DNA of 10,176 bases, taken from NCBI GenBank assembly GCA_000383735.1, contig KB912150.1, forward strand, positions 8,629-18,804. The letters run 5' to 3'. Below the pieces are notes generated by a model. It worked only from the letters and a program-made list of their open reading frames with translations. It did not search any database and had not been told where the DNA came from. Source of the stretch: Verrucomicrobia bacterium SCGC AAA164-M04 (GTDB lineage Bacteria > Verrucomicrobiota > Verrucomicrobiae > Verrucomicrobiales > Akkermansiaceae). Below, one piece after another: positions 5,409 through 10,176 of this stretch (positions within the stretch are counted from its first letter, which is position 1; each line of letters begins with the position of its first letter). The position numbers were made by a program, and so were the translations under genes.

Positions 5409-8192
5409 ATGTCGAGTGAAATCCCTACTTTTGGAAACATCCGATTTTCAGGCACCCTCCGTCCATCTCAAAGTGCTGCTACCTCGATCATTCTTCCTCA
5501 ACTTGAGCGAGGCGAGAAGCGTCTTCACATTGTAGCTCCGCCGGGTTCAGGAAAAACAATTCTGGGCCTTTATGTCTGGGCTGATCTGGTTCGAAAACCC
5601 GCACTGGTCCTGTCTCCAAACTCGGCCATCCAAGCGCAATGGACAGCAAGAACATCTTTGTTCAACCTCGACAGCAAAGATAAATTCATTAGCACTGACC
5701 CCAAAAAACCAGGCCTTCTTACATCGCTTACCTACCAATCAATCACGATGCCACGTCATGGTGGAGAAGGTTTCGACGAGATAGCGCTGCAACTATGGAC
5801 GGAGAAACTTATTGCTGATGGGCAAGCTGACGACCACCAGTCTGCTGAGGCGTGGCAAGTCAGTCTCAAAGATTCAAATCCAAATTACTACACTTCGCGG
5901 TTAGGAACATACAGAAAGAAGGTTCGGGATGATTTTGCTGAGAATGGCAACGCTCTTTGGACGCTCCATGAGAGTGCAAAGGCCAATTTGCGGAGGCTCA
6001 AGGAGGTTGGTATTGGCCTCATCATTCTTGACGAATGTCACCACCTGATGCATCACTGGGGTCGCATCCTAGCTGAGGTGAAGGAATTATTTGGCGACCC
6101 AATCGTCCTCGGTCTCACAGCGACTCCACCTAATATCGAAGCGACTCCGGGCACTGATGCTAAGCGGTATGACGAATTCTTCGGTCCAGTGGATTACGAA
6201 GTCCCGGTTCCTGCTTTAGTGCGGGCCTCAAATTTAGCCCCATACCAAGATCTATGCTATTTTGTTCGTCCGGCGCCCCATGAACTTGATTACATAGCGG
6301 GAGTTGATGGAGAATTTGAGGAATTATTACTTGATTTACAAAGGCCTCATGACGGTGATTCAAAATGCATCGCCCCACTTGATGATTGGATCTACACCAG
6401 CTTACAGGAGCGAATAAACCACCGTGGAGAATCCCTTTCATGGTCCAAATTCTATTCTAAGAACGAAGTGTATTGTGACAATGCGCGAAGGTACCTTCAA
6501 GGCAATCAGCGGCCGTTACCCTCGGACGTTCCACGAATCCCGCTGAAGACAAGTGATGAGTCATGGAGTCGTATGAGCATGCTTCGCTCAGTCCTTGATA
6601 GGTATGTTCGACACGGGTTGCGCTTGTCGAAAAGTAAAATCGACCATGAAAAAGCCGAATCAGTCATTGCTCGTTTGCGCCTTCTCGGTGTTCAAATTAC
6701 AGAAACTGGCTCTCGCCCGTGTGCATCACCTGTGGGTCGAGTGATGGCGTATGCATCTTCGAAAGTTGATGCTCTCAATGAGATCATTAGTGTAGAAATG
6801 AAGGCACTCGGGCCGAACATTCGAGCAGTGGTTGTGACCGATTTCGAGAAAACATCAGCAACAGCACTCGTCGAAGGTGTGCTCGATAAAGAAGCCGGCG
6901 GAGCCATTGCCGTGCTTCGTTCGCTCGTCAAGCATCAAGCTGGCGATCACCTCGATCCAATTTTGATGACGGGGAGTACTGTTCTGGTTGATGATGACTT
7001 GGCGGAGCGATTTTTGGAACGAGCCAAAGCGTGGATTAATGAACGTGACCTTGATGTCACCTTCACCGACGAAGTCCACGATGGTTATCACGAGATTCAT
7101 GGTCGCGGGAAGCACTGGGCGCCAAGATATTACTCGCTCATGATCACCGAATTCTTCCAAGACGGATTGACAAAGTGCCTGGTTGGCACCCGTGGCTTGC
7201 TTGGCGAAGGCTGGGATGCTTCGCGCATCAATGTGCTGATTGACATGACCACCGTGACAACCAGTATGAGCATCAATCAACTTCGTGGTCGATCAATTCG
7301 TTTGGACAAAAAGTGGCCAGAAAAAGTCGCCAACAACTGGGACATTGTGTGTGTGGCTGACGAGTTCACCAGGGGATATGATGATTATCAACGCTTCAAA
7401 CAGAAGCACAAGCAACTGTTCGGGGTGTGTGATGATGGAGCCATCGAGAAAGGTGTAGGCCACGTTCATGCCGCGTTCAATGATGTCCGGCCAGAAGGAA
7501 TCAGTGAGGGCATGGCCCTGTTCAATGAGGAAATGGTTCGCCGTGCAATGAGCCGTGCACACACTCGAGAGTTGTGGGGTATTGGCAAGCCGTTTGGAAT
7601 TGAAGCTAGGCCAGCTGTTGAAGCCAAGGCTTCCAGTGGATTCTCCTCCGGATTCAAATTCGGTGTTAACAGGGAGGTCTGGACCGATGCATCGCTGACC
7701 CAAGCCATTGCCAACGCCATTGTCGACTCGTTGTGTGCACTGGGCGAGATGGCCCATGGCGCGCGCCCTTCAGGTGGGGATCGTGGCGGTGGCTGGATTC
7801 GTTATCACTTGCATAATTCAACGACAGAGGAAGCAGAAATATTCAGTAGGGCATTGTCCGAAGTACTCGGCCCACTGGACAAACCTAGGTATGTTGTGGC
7901 TCGGACCTCGCGATTTTTCGATGCAACATGGCTCTCAAAGCTAATGCCAGAGGTCTTCGCTATTTACCTTCGGAAGCAACGTGTTTCTGTGATGATGTAT
8001 CATGCAGTTCCTTCATGCTTAGCCAATACCAAAGAACGTGCTGCAGTCTTCCAACAGTATTGGAATCTACATGTAAGTCCAGGTGAAGTGACCTATACGC
8101 GAAGTGCAAATGGCAAGCAGTTAGTTGAACACGCCCAAATGAATGGTCTTGTCCCAGAATTTGGCCTGCATCAAAAATCAGTATACGAATGA
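5409..8192 (+). CDS. DEAD/DEAH-box family SF2 helicase (DECH type, ResIII-like)
   Basis: This 927-residue protein is predicted to be an ATP-dependent nucleic-acid translocase or helicase. Visible motifs in order: a Q-like LRPSQ (17-21), Walker A APPGSGKT (43-50), motif Ia around SPNSAIQAQW (about 70-79), Walker B DECH (208-211), motif III LTATPP (236-241), motif V GTRGLLGEGWDAS (593-605) and motif VI QLRGRSIR (624-631) with the arginine finger region. The motor resembles the type III restriction Res subunit group (PF04851). A large insert of about 350 residues separates the two RecA lobes, and about 240 residues after motif VI match no domain I know. The ATG at 5409 has no SD; the preceding bases are a CAACAACAAC run. 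Helicases of this size often belong to phage-defence or restriction loci, but I see no nuclease or methyltransferase partner, so that role is an inference. Confidence 0.9.
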   Translation: MSSEIPTFGNIRFSGTLRPSQSAATSIILPQLERGEKRLHIVAPPGSGKTILGLYVWADLVRKPALVLSPNSAIQAQWTARTSLFNLDSKDKFISTDPKKPGLLTSLTYQSITMPRHGGEGFDEIALQLWTEKLIADGQADDHQSAEAWQVSLKDSNPNYYTSRLGTYRKKVRDDFAENGNALWTLHESAKANLRRLKEVGIGLIILDECHHLMHHWGRILAEVKELFGDPIVLGLTATPPNIEATPGTDAKRYDEFFGPVDYEVPVPALVRASNLAPYQDLCYFVRPAPHELDYIAGVDGEFEELLLDLQRPHDGDSKCIAPLDDWIYTSLQERINHRGESLSWSKFYSKNEVYCDNARRYLQGNQRPLPSDVPRIPLKTSDESWSRMSMLRSVLDRYVRHGLRLSKSKIDHEKAESVIARLRLLGVQITETGSRPCASPVGRVMAYASSKVDALNEIISVEMKALGPNIRAVVVTDFEKTSATALVEGVLDKEAGGAIAVLRSLVKHQAGDHLDPILMTGSTVLVDDDLAERFLERAKAWINERDLDVTFTDEVHDGYHEIHGRGKHWAPRYYSLMITEFFQDGLTKCLVGTRGLLGEGWDASRINVLIDMTTVTTSMSINQLRGRSIRLDKKWPEKVANNWDIVCVADEFTRGYDDYQRFKQKHKQLFGVCDDGAIEKGVGHVHAAFNDVRPEGISEGMALFNEEMVRRAMSRAHTRELWGIGKPFGIEARPAVEAKASSGFSSGFKFGVNREVWTDASLTQAIANAIVDSLCALGEMAHGARPSGGDRGGGWIRYHLHNSTTEEAEIFSRALSEVLGPLDKPRYVVARTSRFFDATWLSKLMPEVFAIYLRKQRVSVMMYHAVPSCLANTKERAAVFQQYWNLHVSPGEVTYTRSANGKQLVEHAQMNGLVPEFGLHQKSVYE

Positions 8193-8215
8193 ACTCAGCT
8201 TGATGCACATGCCAC

Positions 8216-8389
8216 TTATAGATTTCTGATCCAATCCCGGATTGCAGCAAAGTCCTCGTCCTTGAGGGCGTTCTCCTTTTTCTCAGGGTGTTTCTTCAGG
8301 TGTTCACCGATCAGGCGCTTGGCTTCATCGGCGTTATCCTCAAGCCATTCGCCGCGGTTCCCAGAAAAGACTGTAGACAGGCAGGACAT
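8216..8389 (-). pseudogene. C-terminal gene remnant (minus strand)
   Basis: The minus frame ending in TAA at 8218-8216 encodes a clearly protein-like tail: GEWLEDNADEAKRLIG, EHLKKHPEKKENALK, DEDFAAIRDWIRNL. It has regular helix-like spacing of charged and hydrophobic residues and well-used codons. A nominal ATG at 8389 gives only 57 residues, and the coding character seems to begin near 8363. It is therefore more likely the 3' end of a longer lost gene than a complete small gene. It converges on the helicase, with 23 bp between the two stops. I do not recognise the family. Confidence 0.55.
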
Positions 8390-8507
8390 CGTCAACCTGT
8401 TTGCAGAAGGTGATGTTTACCAAGGTTTCATCGCTGCAATGGTATGGGGGTATATCAATGCCTCACGACCAAAAACAAAAGGTGGTGGGAACCACCGATC
8501 CTCCTAA
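8370..8507 (+). pseudogene. Gene remnant ending in repeat copy 7 (plus strand)
   Basis: In the plus frame ending at TAA 8505-8507 the residues RQDIVNLFAEGDVYQGF, then IAAMVWGYINASRPKT, then KGGGN look like part of a folded protein. Upstream of about 8365 the same open frame (to an ATG at 8262) is only the shadow of the minus-strand remnant. The sense part has no plausible start of its own and its last residues (HRSS) fall inside the repeat. It is probably an internal piece of a gene whose two ends are lost. The family is not recognised. Confidence 0.5.
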
Positions 8508-8544
8508 GCCCTATCCCCGAATCAGGAAAGGGGAGGGGTGAATC
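8496..8544 (+). repeat. Interspersed palindromic repeat, copy 7
   Basis: CGATCCTCCTAAGCCC, TATCCCCGAATCAGG, AAAGGGGAGGGGTGAATC. The left arm is mutated (CCTCCT for CCCCT) and the right half is consensus. The right flank CCTTCGCTGGATCTCTG resembles that after copy 5. The stop of the plus-strand remnant lies in its left arm. Confidence 0.92.
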
Positions 8545-8799
8545 GCCTTCGCTGGATCTCTGAATCCAAATCCCCGAAGCCGTTTGCAGTGCTTCGCTGA
8601 AATCTGAGTTAACGGAAGCCCGCGCCCATGTATCCGTGAACCCTTCTTACTGGAACAGGGATAAAAGATACACGAATCAGGTTCAAAGAAACTCCCTAAG
8701 GCTTCTCAGTGATTAGCTTTACTGGTCTGGCTGCGAGCGTATCACCCTAACCCTTCGTCTCGGTTTTACGATAAATCATGGGAACCGCATATCGGGCCA

Positions 8800-10083
8800 T
8801 CACCGCTTCGAACGACCCTTCTTAAAAGAGTCATAGCAAGGACCCATCGATGGGTTAAGCCTTTTGCTCTTCAAATACAAACGATAGAGGATTCTTTGGA
8901 GTCCATTGCATGTCCATTTGGCACCTATTCCTAAACCCATTATTCCAAGGTTGATTGCAGCAAAAAAATCGACCGGTTTGGAGTTCTTCAAGTATGCAAT
9001 AAGAGTTTCATGCTGACTGTTAAGCCATATTGCGCTGAACGTAAATATCGAGGCCCCGAGGAGGGCTAGATCTCGTCCTGGCTTCTGATTTTTTTCAGCA
9101 TCTTCGGCGGCTCGCATTGCATGAACTGACGTTCCATGACGTTTTGCCCAAAAGCCAAATTTGAGTTTTCGTTGGTAGATCCAGATCCAAAGGGACAAGG
9201 AACCGACCAAGAGTGCCCAGGCGAGTAAAGCATCTGTGGTTTCCCCTGAGGCGTAAAGGTGGTTACCAACACCTAAGATGATGACGGCGAATATGCCGTT
9301 TGCCCAGTCCTTGACAATGTAGGTATAAAAACTGTCCATTTCTGCCCCACAGGAGGAACACTTAGTATCAACGGTCGGCAAGTTAGAGTCAGGACGGATC
9401 TTCACAACCTCATACGAAACTTCAGTATGCCCCTTGCATTTTGGGCACCATAATGTGTCTAATTTTGGTTTACCTATCGTCCGAGGAGAAGTGCTCGCCT
9501 CTGCGGGCTTCGCGTTAGGATTCCCTATAGATTTTGGTGTAAGAGAAACAGTTTCTTGATCAATAATCTCTATTCTTCGTCGGAGCGCGCAGATGATCTG
9601 AAATCTATGAAGAAAGAGCTGACCTTCCGAAACACTCTGCTCCGAATTCGCTCCTAGATCAGACGTAATGGATGTCGTTAGCTCATTGATTTCTTGATCT
9701 TTTTTTACAGCTTTTTCGTTCAAGCTTGAGGCAGAAAAGACCTGCCCCATGATGGGTCTTTGATAGAGTGAATCATAGGACACGAACTTTAGTTCCTCAG
9801 TTAAAGTGTCACCTTTGTTAAGGGACTCAATCATTTCATTGTTGGCAGTTCCGAAGAGAACCTGCACCTCTATGTTTGTATTCTTGACGCTACAGATAAC
9901 GCTATACCCACCGTCATACAAAGAATCCTCCTGAGAGCCGAAGGTTTTGGAAAATGAAGTCAATTCTAAATCAAAAGGGATCGATGACTCTTTAAAATGA
10001 GCAAGTAGAGAGTCAATTTCTGCAGACATAAGCCTCTTAGCTTTCGCCATATTGATTGAGTCAATGAAACTTGCTTTATTCAT
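8800..10083 (-). CDS. Zinc-ribbon multi-TM protein with soluble N-terminal region
   Basis: This 427-residue protein has three parts. Residues 1-200 are soluble and unrecognised; IEVQVLFGTA ... LNKGDTLTEELKFVSYDSLY (71-107) has the look of a small beta-barrel (OB-like), which is speculative. Residues 212-250 form a zinc ribbon: C213-x2-C216 and C242-x2-C245 in WCPKCKGH ... KCSSCGAEM. Hydrophobic segments follow at about 259-278, 284-303, 338-355 and 371-388, with a basic C-terminus (KKGRSKR). The ribbon and the first TM pair match the layout of the whole 1035-1460 product, so this is probably the same module fused to a new N-terminus and two more TM segments. There is no strong SD before the ATG. 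Upstream DNA shares a 53-bp block with the gene at 1841-2380. Function unknown. Confidence 0.8.
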   Translation of the reverse strand: MNKASFIDSINMAKAKRLMSAEIDSLLAHFKESSIPFDLELTSFSKTFGSQEDSLYDGGYSVICSVKNTNIEVQVLFGTANNEMIESLNKGDTLTEELKFVSYDSLYQRPIMGQVFSASSLNEKAVKKDQEINELTTSITSDLGANSEQSVSEGQLFLHRFQIICALRRRIEIIDQETVSLTPKSIGNPNAKPAEASTSPRTIGKPKLDTLWCPKCKGHTEVSYEVVKIRPDSNLPTVDTKCSSCGAEMDSFYTYIVKDWANGIFAVIILGVGNHLYASGETTDALLAWALLVGSLSLWIWIYQRKLKFGFWAKRHGTSVHAMRAAEDAEKNQKPGRDLALLGASIFTFSAIWLNSQHETLIAYLKNSKPVDFFAAINLGIMGLGIGAKWTCNGLQRILYRLYLKSKRLNPSMGPCYDSFKKGRSKR

Positions 10084-10108
10084 CTATCTTGATTTTCATA
10101 TTTGCGAT

Positions 10109-10161
10109 AAATTACTAACCTGATTCTTTTCTAACAATTATAATCCTGACCCGATTTATAA
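10109..10161 (-). promoter_or_regulatory. Shared 53-bp upstream block with perfect -10, copy B
   Basis: It matches 2432-2484 at 48 of 53 positions, without gaps. On minus, TATAAT (10137-10142 on plus) would start a transcript about 47 nt before the ATG at 10083. No convincing -35 lies at the usual distance. The window ends 15 bases further on, so it cannot be seen whether the GCGTGCTAG module and another repeat copy follow, as they do next to copy A. Confidence 0.5.
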
Positions 10162-10176
10162 CGCTAAGACGGAAAC

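Larger units (their letters stand above)
8193..8799. other. 607-bp interval without an intact gene
   Basis: It holds two converging gene remnants (8216-8389 minus, about 8370-8507 plus), repeat copy 7 and about 255 bp after it in which I see no gene. The tail includes a small CGAAGC/GCTTCG hairpin at 8575-8596 with a 10-base loop and no T-run. Confidence 0.5.

Noticed and set aside
6855..7757. Long minus-strand frames inside the helicase gene
   Set aside because: They are antisense to a well-supported coding region and their residues show no domain or signal.
5409..8192. Helicase as HamB of a Hachiman system or the Res subunit of a type III restriction system
   Set aside because: No HamA-like or Mod-like gene lies in the window, and no restriction-nuclease motif is visible in the C-terminal region. 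The motor motifs alone cannot decide.
8262..8507. Complete 81-residue plus-strand gene
   Set aside because: Its first third is antisense to a better coding signal on minus, and only the part after about 8370 looks protein-like. It is called as a remnant instead.
371..8544. Repeats as integron attC sites
   Set aside because: None of the copies has the RYYYAAC and GTTRRRY core pair in the required arrangement, and no integrase is in the window. Only the cassette-like layout is similar.

Overview
The window looks like an accessory stretch of a Gram-negative bacterial chromosome. Two proteins carry lipoprotein signals, several small membrane proteins have no obvious function, and there is a GYF_2/CD225 fusion and an ankyrin-repeat lipoprotein. 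Shine-Dalgarno sequences are weak or absent before most genes and the gaps between genes are long. This combination is common in Verrucomicrobiota and Planctomycetota, and I lean to Verrucomicrobiota. That placement is an inference; there is no rRNA or other phylogenetic marker here.

The layout is modular. A roughly 48-bp, G/C-tract-rich imperfect palindrome occurs seven times (about 371-419, 923-972, 1711-1758, 2558-2605, 3523-3568, 4289-4335, 8496-8544), always in the same orientation, while the genes between copies point either way. It cuts the window into units: (1) a small membrane protein, cut by the window start, whose reading frame ends inside repeat 1; (2) its tandem paralogue at 511-897; (3) a zinc-ribbon membrane protein at 1035-1460 on minus; (4) a two-TM protein with a PH-like tail at 1841-2380 on minus; (5) a small lipoprotein at about 2968-3300; (6) a GYF_2+CD225 membrane protein at 3620-4156 on minus; (7) an ankyrin lipoprotein at 4433-5296, a 927-residue SF2 helicase at 5409-8192 and two gene remnants at 8216-8507; (8) a 427-residue zinc-ribbon multi-TM protein at 8800-10083 on minus. 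Around the repeat core, extra shared blocks occur in subsets of copies, so the family is mosaic.

Most products are predicted to sit at the envelope, but I see no single pathway linking them. The best-defined enzyme is the DECH-box helicase, with a complete set of SF2 motifs, a large insert between its two motor lobes and an unassigned C-terminal region. It has no SD, differs in character from the small genes and is followed by fragments of other genes, which suggests acquired, partly eroded DNA such as a defence-island remnant. The two zinc-ribbon membrane genes share a domain, and two otherwise unrelated minus-strand genes (1841-2380 and 8800-10083) share a 53-bp upstream block with 48 matching positions and a perfect TATAAT.

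The most interesting feature is the repeat-bounded, one-gene-per-unit organisation. It resembles an integron cassette array in layout but lacks the attC core motifs. Whether it is a mobile cassette system or a dispersed intergenic repeat cannot be settled from the sequence alone.
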